In this document: positions 34,149-45,264 of the stretch, piece by piece
Numbering within the stretch: position 1 is the first letter of the stretch
How the letters are laid out: each line of letters opens with the position of its first letter
From: Eustoma russellianum
Lineage: Eukaryota > Streptophyta > Magnoliopsida > Gentianales > Gentianaceae
Assembly (NCBI GenBank): GCA_036186865.1
Contig: AP025041.1
Coordinates: 198,150 to 262,149 of the forward strand
Reading direction: 5' to 3'
DNA: 64,000 bases
Translations under genes and position numbers: made by a program
The notes under the pieces: model-generated
Database searches by the model: none
Told to the model about the DNA's origin: nothing
Seen by the model: only the letters and a program-made list of their open reading frames with translations

Positions 34149-36326
34149 TGTAGCGCCCCGCTCCCGAGCCCTAGCATCGGGAACAGTGCACCTGCTGTAT
34201 CTCGCTAAAGAGCATACAAGGCGTCGAATCAATCTCCTACTTGTCAGAAATGACGTAGAAATTTTTTTCGTGGAATTAAACTCGAATAATTGTTATTACA
34301 TTAATGAATAAAAAAAATTCTGAAAATAAAACAATAAAAAAGTCTGTGAAAATCCCCAAAAGATAATTAGGAACAGTCAGCTGCAAAGTCCTATCGTATC
34401 CTAGATGCAGCTATCAACCAGCCCACTCTGCTATGTCTGTCCCATCCTCAACGGAGATGCGCTCGTAGTCCTCATCCGGCTCACCTGAGAAGTAGGGGTG
34501 AGTATCAGAAAATCACCCAGTAGATGTCCGCCTCAAACCAATACAAAACGTGCATACCGAAATGATATAACCACATAGCACATAAATATCATATAACATG
34601 CATAGAAGAAAGTAAATGTGGTAAGTAAAGCACTCCACATAAGAATGCACAAGTACGTGATGCATGCTCAATCCACGTGTCACACGCAACAAAAATCATG
34701 TCATGCAACATGCCCCTAGACCTATATACAATGCATGATCCCAGGATGACTAGATGTCTGTAGCTCGTACACTACAATCCACCCTGACGGATGTCCGTGG
34801 CCCGTACATCTCAACCCACTCCAAATGCAAATGAACGTGGTATGAATGCAACAACAAAGTCGCCTGGGGCCCGTATGCACATCCTCACCAACTCCGGTAC
34901 TCAATATTTGGTTTCGTAAATGTTACGAATATTGGAAAGTTGTTATTTATCATTACCCTTATTTTTCCTTAGCTTGTATTAATTTTCTAGAATTTTCTAC
35001 TAATTTTCTCTATTTTTCTCTTATTTAATTCTATTTATTACTAATTATTTTTAATTACTTACATTTACCAAAATTCAGAAATTAGGTAGAAATAATTTGA
35101 TTTTAACCTTTTATATTTTCTGAAATTTATTTAGAATTTTCTGATAATTAAATATATATATATATATATATATATATTTGGAATTTTAAACAAATATTAA
35201 TTAATTATTTATTCATTTCAGAAATTAAATTTCAGAATTTCTCTTTTTTTTTTAAATTCGGTATTGGGCCGGCCTGCTGCCCTGGTCCGGTCCGCTGGCC
35301 ATTCGGCCCGGTCCGGCAGCCTGTTCGTTTCATCCATTCCCTCTTTTTTTTCTTTATTTAAAATTTTCGGACCAGCCCAGACCAGAAACCGGGTCAACCT
35401 GGCGGGTCAGCCCAAAAATCCGGGTAGGCCTGACCCGGCAGACCTGGAAATTACTTTTTTATTTTATTTTTTTTGAATTAATTCCCACTTTCCTTTAAAC
35501 CTCAATAAAATCTTCGTTTTAACTCCGATTGACCTCAAACCAGTTGCGTTGGACTCGTTATAACGAGACGCATCGTTTGGAAGTGGACACGTCATCACGT
35601 GTCCAGACGCGCCGTCAAGGGTCGCGCGTGGGCCCCACGCGCCACCCCCCGAAATGCGTCCGTCAGGCCTATTTTGTCGACTTCCAACCCAATCCCAACT
35701 TATTCCGGGCTAGATGAACCTATTCTAAGGCCAAAACGCAATCTTAAAGAATCCTAAGTATGAAAATATTCAACCTTTTGATTTCATTCAAGGGTGTTTC
35801 CAATCCGAATCAAAACTACCATCAATTTCAATACACATGCACATACACATACAGCCATAAACAACACATCTCATGCTTTCCCATATAAAACAAAACAAAA
35901 TTCACATCTTAAACAAATAAAAACAACGAATCACATTAATAAACCATTAAAGCATACATGAATCATACCCGTTTGAAGAGAGAAGAGGCACCTACCTTAA
36001 ACTTGTGAATTAAAACGATAAACAAGGTTGTTAGTGCTATATGGTTAGCCTTCTTTTTTCTTCCTTCTTCTTTGATCCAATATTGAGAGAATTATTTTTT
36101 TTTTTTGGGGAGAGGAAAGAAACGGCTGAGGGGTTTTGAGGGGAAGGGGAAATCGGCTGAGAATTTGAAGGAGGGGAACGTTTAATAAGAGAGGGAGAGG
36201 GGAGAGAAATTAGGGATATATTAGGGTTAGGATTTTGATTGATTTTGATTTCCTTCCTTTTCTTTTATCTTTATCCTATATTATCTATTATTATTTTATT
36301 TTTTTTAAGAAATGACGGGTGTAACA
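34149..36326 (-). repeat. 5' LTR of the Gypsy element
   Basis: 2178 bp, TGTAGCGCC...GTGTAACA. Contains a (TA)n tract at 35152-35176 and a GC-rich block (about 35270-35440). Confidence 0.92.
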
Positions 36327-36332
36327 TGCAGA

Positions 36333-37570
36333 GCCGATTGAGGCGTCGTTGTTTTACGTCCAGCCGACCCTAAAGCAGCATGGACAACATTGCCTACATT
36401 CACCTCCTGTTGCCTCACTTCAGGAATACTTACACCCCTCACGGGTCCCTTTCTGCGTAATCCATGGCCCGAAAGTTGTCTACTCCTTCGGATCTACTGC
36501 AGGAGTGACGGACGCATATGGGACCGACGGGTTGCTACTGTTGAAACTTGGGCTTACATGAGGTGAGGCCCATATCCACTCAAAACCTTAAGGCAATGGG
36601 TGGTGGTACCTCATCCTCATATAAGCCATGCATTTTTCTCAAATCAGCCAATGTGGGATTCTCAACAGCTACACCCTCCACACTCACCACTACGATGGCC
36701 ATATTGTCCACACTCGAAACAAATGAGATGCAATCCTTCATATTCTACCCTATACTCCTCCCCATCCAGCTCCATTATTGACACCAAGGGTTTCGTCAAG
36801 TCCACTCGATGCAGATACGTGCGAACTTGCCACGTAAAACCCGAAGGGTGGAGTAAGATCCACATTAACTGCCATCCCCATTTGATTGCCAATATACATC
36901 AACATGTTCTCACTGTAGTATTCCACCGGGATGTTGGACAACCTCACCCACGCCATTGTAACATTAATTGGATTTTTTCTGGCCGAAAAAACGGCTTCCA
37001 CTTTATAACCGTCAGATAATGCCCTTGGATAAGCCATGGTCCTCCCTCTAGCACATGCAGATAATCAGATTTTGAATAGAAACGAACAACATAATATCCT
37101 TTTTCCAAATCCACCAGGACGCACCCATCCATCAAACTCCAAAGACCCTTCAATCGCTATTCTAGGGAACGAAAAGAGATGGTTCGGCCCAACAATTTGA
37201 TGATTAATGCACGTTTCCACGGTTTATACATTTCTCAGCGATCTTCCGGTGTTGTTACTACCGAAATCCTCCCAGGTTTAGGTTGGCCAACGTCATCATG
37301 TACACTGCGATGTACTGGTAATTCCTCCATCACCTCCTCATCGCTCTCTTCCTCATCCCCAGTGTAAAACTCCCTTTCCACCGGTATCCCCCTAAGTGCC
37401 TCTGTAAAACTCTTACCCGGCCGGAAACCCTCCTCCACCGGTTGCACAAGGTCACCGTTCACATGGCGTTTATATTTCTTAACACTCCTGGCTAATAAGT
37501 CTGCTTCCTCCGTTGATCCTTCTTCCATTCCGTGCGGGATATCAACGTCCATCGTCCGGTAGCGGGACAT
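36333..37570 (-). pseudogene. LINE ORF1 (gag-like, DUF4283 and zinc knuckle)
   Basis: Start MSRYRTMDVDIPHGMEEG at 37570. A break occurs near 37235, then a DUF4283-type segment (GCVLVDLEKGYYVVRFYS, VLEGGPWLIQGHYLTVIKW; 37153-36944) and NPINVTMAWVRLSNIPVEYY. The zinc knuckle CFECGQYGHRSGEC (CX2CX4HX4C) is at about 36690-36730. This order is standard for ORF1 of plant L1 elements. Frameshifts split it into at least three pieces. It is interrupted on its C-terminal side by the Gypsy insertion. Confidence 0.88.
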
Positions 37571-37681
37571 GATGCCGCCGTTTCCGGCGCTAAGATTTGC
37601 TAGTTTTCAGGAACGGTTACTCCGAGTTTTCAGGAGAAAATCTTAACCTTTCCCATAATTCTCTATAGATTATTCGAAGGT

Positions 37682-37781
37682 AACCTCAGGGGTTTCATCG
37701 CCTCTTGTCTCGGCATTTCCATCATCCTTGGATTGTGCAGCAACAGGTGGGATAGGACAAGTTGAGGGCTCTATTAAAGCA
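37682..37781 (-). pseudogene. MTP6: 5' half of the host exon cut by the LINE
   Basis: On the minus strand a TTTAATAG acceptor near 37772 opens a frame PSTCPIPPVAAQSKDDGNAE then TRGDETPEV, which runs into the LINE target site. It continues at 24303-24232. By position it would follow the HLSNPEIAEVF exon at 43142-43247, with the Copia element in the intron between. Assignment to the MTP6-like gene rests on order and orientation, not on a conserved motif. Confidence 0.45.
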
Positions 37782-38142
37782 ATTAGCATGAGTCAGAAGA
37801 CACTTAAGAGGCATAGCTCATCGAACTACTTCATGAGGGGGGAAAACAACCATAATAATTCTCGAGAGAACAGTAGTAGTAGTAGTTTAAGGCCTTTTAA
37901 TATCTACATGTATTACCTGAAAGACATCTGCTTGAGCCCATACAGTAACTTTCAATTAAAACTAAGTGAAGTTGAAGAAACGTGAAGATGCACACCACCG
38001 AATCGAATTACAAAATGGTTATTTTGATATGAAGTGCTTAAAATGGTTGATCTATTGATGATTTCTCAACATAAAAGACCCTAACTGAGCAAGCTAGTTG
38101 ATTAGTTAGTTTTTTGTTACGGGGCAGTGGTGGGGGACAGAG
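37782..38142. other. Intron remnant between the LINE and the Copia element
   Basis: Non-coding sequence with short AGT repeats at about 37872-37886. It would be part of the intron upstream of the exon at 37682-37781. Confidence 0.4.
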
Positions 38143-38147
38143 AGGCA

Positions 38148-38432
38148 TGTTAGCAGGGTATCGAAAAACACACGTATATTGGAAATCCCTTCTCCAATTT
38201 TATTGATAGAAAAACCATGTCCTTTTGGTTGAAAAACTATCCCTATTTATAGCTAACTAATACCTATCCCTTTACGGTAAACTATTCCTACAAAGTAGGC
38301 ATTATCCGAAGCCCTTTAGATAACTACCAACCTGCTCCTTTAGATTGGTACATCTAATTCAAATATAAATCGTTTCCTACTCTTAGTAAAATAGTCCTAA
38401 GGATAACTATTATCATCAAGATTGATTCAACA
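38148..38432 (-). repeat. 3' LTR of the Copia element
   Basis: 285 bp. The adjoining 38433-38447 reads as G10-11 plus TGAT on the minus strand, the polypurine tract. Confidence 0.95.
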
Positions 38433-38455
38433 ATCACCCCCCCCCCCAATCTTGA

Positions 38456-41400
38456 TCACGTGTCTTCCTCCTGCTTGTCCTTGATCATCTTCATTCCCAT
38501 GGACTCCCTCATTTCGGCAAACTTTATCCTCGGCAGGGCTTTAGTGAGGATGTCAGCTCTTTGTAGATCTCCACTTATATATTCCACTCTGATTTGCTCC
38601 TTTTCAACACATTCACATATGTAGTGATAACGTGTGTTAATGTGTTTACTTCGACCATGAAATACTGGATTTTTCATCAGCGCAATTGCTGACTTGTTGT
38701 CCACATTTATTACAACCTGCTTCTCTGTTTGTCCAGTTATCTCAGCCAGTAGTCCTCTTAGCCAGATTGCTTGGCAGGCTGCTGATGTTGCAGCCATAAA
38801 CTCTGCTTTACAGGATGACAAAGCAACTGTAGGTTGTTTTTGTGAATTCCAGGCAATTGGTCCGTCATCAAAGTAGAAAATTAGTCCAGTCGTCCCTTTC
38901 CCATCGTCTACGTCTACCGAGTAACTACTGTCACTGAAGCCAACCAGGGCATTACTTCCATTCCTTCGGTAGTGAATACCTAGATTTGTAGTTCCTTTTA
39001 CATACCTTAGTATCTGTTTAACAGCCTGGAAATGGCTTACTTTAGGCGTTTGCATGTACCTGCTTGCATATCCGACTGAATATGCTAAGTCAGGACATGT
39101 GTGCGTTAGGTACCTCAGACAGCCAATTATTCTTCGGTATTCCGTTGGATCCACGTTGTTACTTTCATCCTTCTTAGATAATTTCAGTCCTGGTTCCATT
39201 GGATATTTAGTGGAATTATAGTCCCACATTCCAGCCTGCTGCAAGATCCTTTTTGCATAACTAGACTGTTTTATCTTTACTCCATCCATCCCCTGTCTCA
39301 CCTCCAATCCGAGGTAGTAGCATAGCAAACCCAAATCGCTCATTTCGAATTTTGCCTCCATTTGTTCCTTGAAATGCCTGATTTTTTCGGTGTTGCTGCC
39401 TGTTACGAGTAAATCATCTACATAAATTCCCACTAGAATAGTTCCATCTTTGGATAATTTGGTGTAAACTGTCGGCTCTAGTTTACACCTTTGGAACCCA
39501 TATCCTTTTAGAACACTATCCAGCTTTGTGTTCCACGCACGGGGGGCTTGTTTCAGTCCGTAAAGTACTTTTGACAACTTGTACACCATTCGTTCCTTCC
39601 CTTTCTTCACAAAACCTTCGGGCTGGGACACGTATACCGTTTCCTTGAGTTCTCCATGTAGGAAGGCTGTTTTAACGTCCAGATGATGGATATTCCAGCC
39701 CCTTTGAGCTGCTAAGGCTAGAATGAACCTGATGGTTTCCAGCCTAGCCACCGGGGCGAATATTTCGTCATAGTCTACCCCATGTTGTTGAACGTAGCCT
39801 TTTGCGACTAATCGTGCTTTATGTCGTGTGATTACACCCTTTTCATTCTTCTTAACCTTGTACATCCATTTTAGTCCGATGGGTTTGTGTTCAGCAGGTA
39901 GGTCCGTGAGCTCCCAAGTTTTGTTTCTTTCAATAGAGTCTATCTCACTCTCCATTGCTTGTTGCCATTCCTTTTGCCCCGTTGCTTCCTTAAACTTGGT
40001 TGGTTCTCCTTCGGTGAGCAGCAGATTATATATGTCACTCAGATTCCTCCATCCTTGTGGTGATGTATCATTATAGGTGTCCTCTTCTGCCATGGAGGGA
40101 TCTGAGGGGTTTATGATGTCCGTTGGAAGTCTTGGTAGCATAGGTCCACGTTCTCTTATAGAAGACTCCGGTGTAGTGGGCTCAGATTGGGTTGAATCAT
40201 GTCCTGTGGACGACCCTTCACGACTAGAAGCGGAACCTCCTTGGGAAGAATTCTCAGTCATGGACCCAGTATGGGAGGTTGGTACAGGTTCAGCAAAAGA
40301 GTGTGTGGGGTGCATGTGTATAACAAATTCTCCTTCCTTTTCTCGGATGCCCTGTGAGTCCGTTTGAGACTCCCACCAATTCCAGGGTCGCGATTCTTCA
40401 AAGGTGACATCACGGCTAATCACTAATCTCCTTCCTTTGACATCGTACATACGATAAGCTTTAGTCCCAGTCTCAATTCCCAAGTGTACCATTGGTGTAC
40501 TTCTAGAGTCCAACTTCTTTAACTAATTTGTGGGCAATTTTACGTGTCCAGTGCAGCCAAAAAACGCGTAGATGACTAAGGTTAGGCTTTCTTCCCTTTA
40601 AGGCCTCGTATGGTGTTTGATCTTTTAGTAATTTTGCAGGAAGTCTATTCAACACGTACACCGCATGTCGTACTGCCTCGGCCCAGAAGTGTTGCGGCAT
40701 ATTCATTGCGCTGAGTAGGCTTCGTGCAGCGCTCATTACCGTCCTGTTCCTCCTTTCCACTATTCCGTTCTGTTGGGGGAAGTATGGTACGGTTAACTGT
40801 CTCGCAATGCCTGACTGTTAGCAGAATTGATCAAATTCTTTTGAAGTGAATTCTCCTCCACGATCTGTCCTTAGCAATTTTATTCTTGTGCTGTACTCAT
40901 TTTCAGTCATGGCCTTGAATGCTTTAAATTTTTCAAGTGCCTCATCCTTGGTTTTCAGCATAAACGCCCACATAAACCTGCTGTGGTCGTCAACAAACAG
41001 TAGTATGTACCTATTTCCTGCTTGTGTTGTTGGAGTTATAGGTCCACACAGATCCGCATATACCTGGTCCAGTGGTTTAGCGGCTCTGAATGTTGTGTGG
41101 TTGGGGAACGATCTCCGGGTGTGTTTGCCTGCCAGGCATGCCTCACACAACTGCTTAGGGTGACTAACATCTGGCACTCCTTCCACCATTCTTGTTGAGC
41201 TAAGACGTTTTACTGTGTCAAAGTTGACGTGGCACAGGCGGGCATGCCAAAGCCATGCCAGATCTTCAAATCTCGTCATTAGGCATACTGGTGTAACATT
41301 TTTTAGAACAATCTTGTACAGTCGATTAGAGGATCTCTGTACTTTCATCATAAGAGTTCCGTCTGGTGCAAGTATTGTCAGGATCCCGTGCTTGATTAGA

Positions 41401-41519
41401 ACCTTGCAACCACCCTCTTCGGCTTGTCCAACGCTAAAGATATTATTCTTTAGACATGGGATGTACAAGATGTCATTGAGCAACTTGTGTTCTCCATTCT
41501 TAGTCTCAAGAAGAATGGA
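38456..41519 (-). pseudogene. Copia pol: integrase, RT, RNase H, interrupted
   Basis: From right to left: the pre-integrase region and zinc finger (WLWHARLCHVNFDTVKRL, CEACLAGKHTRRSFP), then the integrase core (DLCGPITPTTQAGNRYILLF, LRTDRGGEFTSKEF). After a TAA at about 40815 (FC*QSGI) the frame resumes with ERRNRTVMSAARSLLSAMNM. Two or more frameshifts occur at 40490-40560. From 40513 a 685-codon frame is intact: EWQQAMESEIDSIERNKTWE, KTAFLHGELKETVYVSQPEG, catalytic IYVDDLLVTG, then RNase H (GIHYRRNGSNALVGFSDSSY, LSSCKAEFMAAT) and TGA at 38456-38458. A further stop, TGA at about 41518, separates it from gag-protease. Confidence 0.95.
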
Positions 41520-42680
41520 TCATCTTCCTTTGATTTGAACACAAGAGCTGTCTCCCAGCTTCACCGTGCCGCTTATGTTTGTGTCAAGGGTTGAGAATAG
41601 GTCCTTGTTTCCAGTCATGTGGTTCGTTGCCCCTGTGTCCAGGAACCAAACTGATTCTCCTTGTTCTTCTGTTAGAAGGTTCGTTGGGGCCCCTTTGTCT
41701 TCATTCATATAAACTAGTTCTGTCTCGGTCTGATGCTCTTGGACCATTAGCAATGCAGGCTGATCAGTGTCATCTTGAACCAAGTTTGCTTTCTCACCCT
41801 TTCTGGTTGGACACTCAGAGGAGAAGTGTCCAAACGCGTCACACCGAAAACATTGCAGATTGGCTTTGTCCTTCTTGTCATTAGTATGGTTCCCTTTATG
41901 ACTGTACTGTCCTCGGCCTTGTCCTCTGCCCCTTCCTCCTGACCTTCCACGTCCCCTACCTCTGCCTTTTCCATCATGGCCGTTCCCTCGGCCTCGTCCG
42001 CCACCTTTCTCATTTTTCTTTTTGGCCTCCCAGTCCTCATAAGACAACAACAATTGACTTTGATTGTTGCTGTTTACACGGGTGCTAGTCCTTTCTTCAT
42101 ATGCCTTGAGCCTTCCCACAACCTCCTGAAACTTAACCGTTTTGAGGTCAACTAATTGCTCAATTGTGGCTGCCATGTGTATGAAACTATCTGGCACACT
42201 TGTGAGAAGTTTTCTCACGAGAGTCTCTTCCTCTATTGGAGACCTAAGAGTTGCTGATTTTGAGGCAATCCCCGATAGTTTCCCGACAAAATCGTCTATC
42301 TTGGTGTCCTCCTTCATTCTCATCAGATCAAATTCCGTTTTTAAAGATTGAACGCGTGCTTCCATTACACGTTCAGCACCTAGATACCGTGTTCTGATGG
42401 AGTCCCAGATATCCTTCGCGTGCTCGCAGCTTGCAACCTGTAGCACTAAATCTTCCGGGAGTGCTTGATACAAATAGGCTATAGCGGCATTATCCTTCCT
42501 TTGATCAACATTGGTTCCAGGATCAATGGCATCCCATATCTCATTCGCCTTAAAGATTGCCTTGATCCTTAGAGACCATATTGAGTAGTTTGTCGCAGAC
42601 AAGATCGGACATTGGAAGGGAAGGCTTAAAGTTTTCTCTTCCCCGAGGTTGATGTTCCCTCCATCCCTTTTGTTCCCTGA
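41520..42680 (-). pseudogene. Copia gag and protease
   Basis: The gag core reads SATNYSIWSLRIKAIFKANE, then AAIAYLYQALPEDLVLQVA and ETLVRKLLTSVPDSF. A Gly/Arg-rich linker precedes the zinc knuckle CFRCDAFGHFSSEC (CX2CX4HX4C). The protease site FLDTGATNHMTG follows near 41620. The in-frame sequence extends upstream of 42602 (EEKTLSLPFQCPILSATNY) to about 42660. The only nearby ATG (about 42660) is out of frame, so the start may be frameshifted. The frame ends at a TGA at about 41520 before integrase. Confidence 0.92.
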
Positions 42681-42767
42681 TAGTCACCGTAGTCCGGCCC
42701 TTCCTTCACGATCAGGCGTCTCCGTTAATTCTGGGCCAGGTCTTTCTGGTCCTCTGTAGAACGATAA

Positions 42768-42781
42768 CCGCTCTGATACCA
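42768..42781 (-). promoter_or_regulatory. Primer binding site of the Copia element
   Basis: Minus strand TGGTATCAGAGCGG, two bases inside the 5' LTR. Confidence 0.95.
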
Positions 42782-42783
42782 CT

Positions 42784-43068
42784 TGTTAGCAGGGTATCGA
42801 AAAACACACGTATATTGGAAATCCCTTCTCCAATTTTATTGATAGAAAAACCATGTCCTTTTGGTTGAAAAACTATCCCTATTTATAGCTAACTAATACC
42901 TATCCCTTTACGGTAAACTATTCCTACAAAGTAGGCATTATCCGAAGCCCTTTAGATAACTACCAACCTGCTCCTTTAGATTGGTACACCTAATTCAAAT
43001 ATAAATCGTTTCCTACTCTTAGTAAAATAGTCCTAAGGATAACTATTATCATCAAGATTGATTCAACA
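42784..43068 (-). repeat. 5' LTR of the Copia element
   Basis: 285 bp, one base different from the 3' LTR. Confidence 0.95.
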
Positions 43069-43141
43069 AGGCATACGCACAGTCACAATAGAAGACCTAA
43101 CTTCTCCATTCAATAGAAAAATTAAAGTTTTGAAAAATTAC

Positions 43142-43247
43142 CTAATGTGTGAAGACTTCAGCAATTTCAGGATTGGACAGATGGATTTCATGACGGACAT
43201 TCTCACCAATGTCATGTGCAGCACTGACACTTAAAAAGGGATCGACT
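43142..43247 (-). pseudogene. MTP6: MTP6-like exon: C-terminal cytoplasmic domain
   Basis: Minus-strand frame VDPFLSVSAAHDIGENVRHE then IHLSNPEIAEVFTH, ending at TAG (43142-43144) beside a GTAATT donor. It matches the cation-efflux C-terminal domain, where a V-DP...S..AH..GE.V...I...P...EVF.HIDP pattern is expected. The stop falls where HIDP should continue, so the product would be truncated. The Copia insertion begins 74 bp further on. Confidence 0.85.
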
Positions 43248-43394
43248 TGAGAGGCAAATAAACTGTCACCACAATTTTAGAGCTCAAAGGAATAGTAGGT
43301 AAATCCATCTTTTCAAGAATAGATTGGCATTGCCAAATGCATATCAACAAACAATAGGGATAAAAGAGAAGTGTTTGACCAAAATAATTGACGC

Positions 43395-43465
43395 ACCATT
43401 GACATCAAAATATAGAAAAGAACCCGCTCTTCGCCCTCTTAAAGTTGCATCTCTTCACAAAATTC
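43395..43465 (-). pseudogene. MTP6: MTP6-like exon: RGRRAG segment
   Basis: The minus strand encodes ATLRGRRAGSFLYFDVN, matching the conserved H-LRGRRAGS-LYLDVHI strand of the MTP6/MTPC1 C-terminal domain. Upstream Cys-His residues are not preserved and the frame is short. Edges are approximate. Confidence 0.7.
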
Positions 43466-43856
43466 GACATATAATTTTAGCAAACCAATCAACTAAAGCA
43501 GTAAACTTACAGCTCAAATTGATAGAAAGGTAAATTATTACACAATTATATGCATGCTGCATTTCGAATGACAGAAAGGATATCAATTTTAGTATTAAAA
43601 TTACAGCACCCAGTGAACAAAGAGGTGAAACTCAACAAAAGAACTGAGAACTTATGTAGCATGAAAGAATATAAAGGTGATTTTGTTAAGGCAAAAGAGG
43701 AATCATGAGAAGTTATATAGCAAGTTGGAACTAGTCATTACGCAGAACAAATTAACAGGCCAGAAAATGTCATTAGTGTTAATTAGGCATTCAAGTCAGC
43801 GACTTCAATGAACTGCTGTTTTCAGTATAAAGCAGAATTCACTTGCCTTTACTCCA

Positions 43857-43929
43857 TCCACTTGAAGTATTTCCGCCTATAAGGTTCCAATTCCTGTGAC
43901 TGAATAGCAGCATCCACCAGTTCAAGACA
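43857..43929 (-). pseudogene. MTP6: MTP6-like exon: ELVDAAI segment, frameshifted
   Basis: After a TTTTTTTAG acceptor the minus strand reads SVLELVDAAIQSQELEPY, then a one- or two-base shift is needed to reach EILQVDGVKG. Both halves are strongly conserved in the family (loop after the last membrane helix). The exon ends AAAG/GCAAGT, a GC-type donor or a mutated GT. Confidence 0.82.
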
Positions 43930-44878
43930 CTAAAAAAAATTTAGTAATCAGATACCAAAATGCGTTGAAGTTAGGGAGTAAATCTATAATACCTAGTCTA
44001 TAGGAGATTTTTCCACCTTCTAAAAAGTTGCAACTATTCAATAACTAAAATTGATGCGCGCCCAAGAAGCGACAAATATGCAGAGGTTGCTTGCTACCAA
44101 TCAATTTTTCTTTTCTTTTTAACAAATCCCCAAACAATTAATTATGTTACACGTACACATTTAATTTTCCCACAAACTTAAGGATAAATGTTACTTGACA
44201 ACTTAACGTCTGGAAATTAATAAGCATTGTTCGTGTGAAGAGATGAGAATGCATGCCCTTCAAAACCAAAAAAAAAAAAAAATTCTTCATCTTCCCCCAT
44301 TACAGGCGATCCCATACATACCAGATATTTGAATCTACCTTCCAGACAAATGAGATTACAAATGCTTTTGCATCCAAGTCACAGTAGCAACAAATATTTG
44401 ACTGCTCCATTGGCTTATTATCAAATGCTTAGGTTTCTCCAAAAGGATATTATGGTACGCATTATAATTATTTATAACGCTCATTTTTTGAAGTCATGAT
44501 CTTAGTGGTCTTTTCGACTGCCATTCAGAAAGTCCCATTTAAATGAGATAACTGCAAGGAGAGCCCAACATTATGAAGATATTTTTGGAAGTCAGGAAAC
44601 GATCTAGTAAAAGCTATTCAAAGACTCACCACTTGATTCCCATATTTCTGATCTACATCACACCTGCAACATTAGAAAACCCAAAGAACTAACTACAAGC
44701 TTTTGGCCATATTATAGTCTATATTTGCATAAGCTTCAGAATGATGGGTGTTTCAGCAGATAATCATGCATTTAAAAAATCAGAAATAAATAAGGCCATC
44801 GTCAAGTCAAGCACCAAATATTTTGCAGACAGTATATCAGTCACCTCATTTATGAAGAAAACAGCACTTGCAAGTTAC
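43930..44878 (-). other. Intron remnants of the MTP6-like pseudogene
   Basis: No further coding similarity. A minor oddity at about 44640-44665 (TGCAGGTGTGATGTAGATCAG) resembles an acceptor plus a few bases of the next exon and may be a decayed duplicate. Confidence 0.4.
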
Positions 44879-44975
44879 CTCTAATAGCCAACTTCAATTC
44901 CAGCTTTAAAGATCATGCCAGAGACAATAAGTCCAGCAAGCGGATCTAGGAATCTCACTCCAAGAATAGACCCAC
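44879..44975 (-). pseudogene. MTP6: MTP6-like exon: last transmembrane helix, nonsense mutation
   Basis: The minus strand encodes GSILGVRFLDPLAGLIVSGM then IFKAGIEVGY followed by TAG (44881-44883) and AG/GTAACT. DPLAGL is the signature of transmembrane helix 6 in the family. The stop stands where a Gln codon (CAG in GYQS) is expected, so a single C-to-T change would create it. Confidence 0.87.
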
Positions 44976-45149
44976 CTGAATCCCAAACAATTGAAAAGGT
45001 GCAAGTCAAACACAACGCACGCAATTAAAGATCAGGTAGTTGAGAAGTTGAAACATTAAATAAAAGGTGAAAGTCAAACTTTTCGCAATAGATCCCAAAA
45101 TTTAGGATTGAACAAAAGAGGGACACAGGTAAGAGAAAAAAATCATTAC

Positions 45150-45264
45150 CAACCCCAATAAGAACAACTATTGATGAAACAGAATCTGCACAGTGATGCC
45201 AAGCATTGGCTTTCACGAGACCACTGCCTACCTGCTCACCGGGCTCTTTGTAACCCAGTATAAC
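45150..45264 (-). pseudogene. MTP6: MTP6-like exon: metal-site helix, frameshifted
   Basis: Begins LYWVTK, then loses one base and continues in another frame as KEPGEQVGSGLVKANAWHHC and ADSVSSIVVLIGVG. NAWHHxxDxxSS is the helix-5 metal-binding motif of cation diffusion facilitators, with the second His and the Asp as ligands. HHC-AD replaces the usual HHR-SD but the Asp remains. The frameshift near 45248 would kill the protein. Confidence 0.88.

Larger units (their letters stand above)
28138..36326 (-). mobile_element. Ty3/Gypsy chromovirus-type retrotransposon (Tekay-like), nested in the LINE
   Basis: An 8189-bp minus-strand element flanked by TSD TGCAG (28133-28137 and 36327-36331). LTR ends are TGTAGC...GTAACA. 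The 5' LTR is 34149-36326 (2178 bp) and the 3' LTR 28138-29817 (1680 bp, with internal deletions). The initiator-Met primer site (34135-34146) lies two bases inside the 5' LTR. Gag, protease-RT, RNase H, integrase and a C-terminal chromodomain occur in Gypsy order but with many frameshifts. The GTTTCGAGGACGAAAC box just before the 3' LTR is typical of chromoviruses of this group. The element is dead. Confidence 0.95.
24304..37681 (-). mobile_element. L1-type LINE, about 5.2 kb, split by a nested Gypsy element
   Basis: Minus-strand non-LTR retrotransposon. ORF1 lies at about 36333-37570 and ORF2 at 24375-27537. The 3' end is a poly(A) followed by GAA units (24304-24330). Flanks carry near-identical target-site duplications, AACCTCAGGGTTTC (24290-24303) and AACCTCAGGGGTTTC (37682-37696). 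The Gypsy element 28138-36326 sits between ORF1 and ORF2 with its own 5-bp TSD. Without it the LINE is about 5.18 kb, near full length. Several frameshifts and stops make it inactive. Confidence 0.9.
38148..43068 (-). mobile_element. Ty1/Copia retrotransposon, complete structure, broken genes
   Basis: A 4921-bp minus-strand element with 285-bp LTRs (38148-38432 and 42784-43068; TGTTAGC...CAACA) and TSD AGGCA on both sides (38143-38147 and 43069-43073). The LTRs differ at one base by eye (T at about 38350, C at about 42986), so insertion is recent. The primer site for initiator Met is next to the right LTR, and a G-rich polypurine tract is next to the left LTR. Domain order is gag, protease, integrase, RT, RNase H, as in Copia. 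Stops and frameshifts interrupt gag-pol, so it should not be autonomous. Confidence 0.96.
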
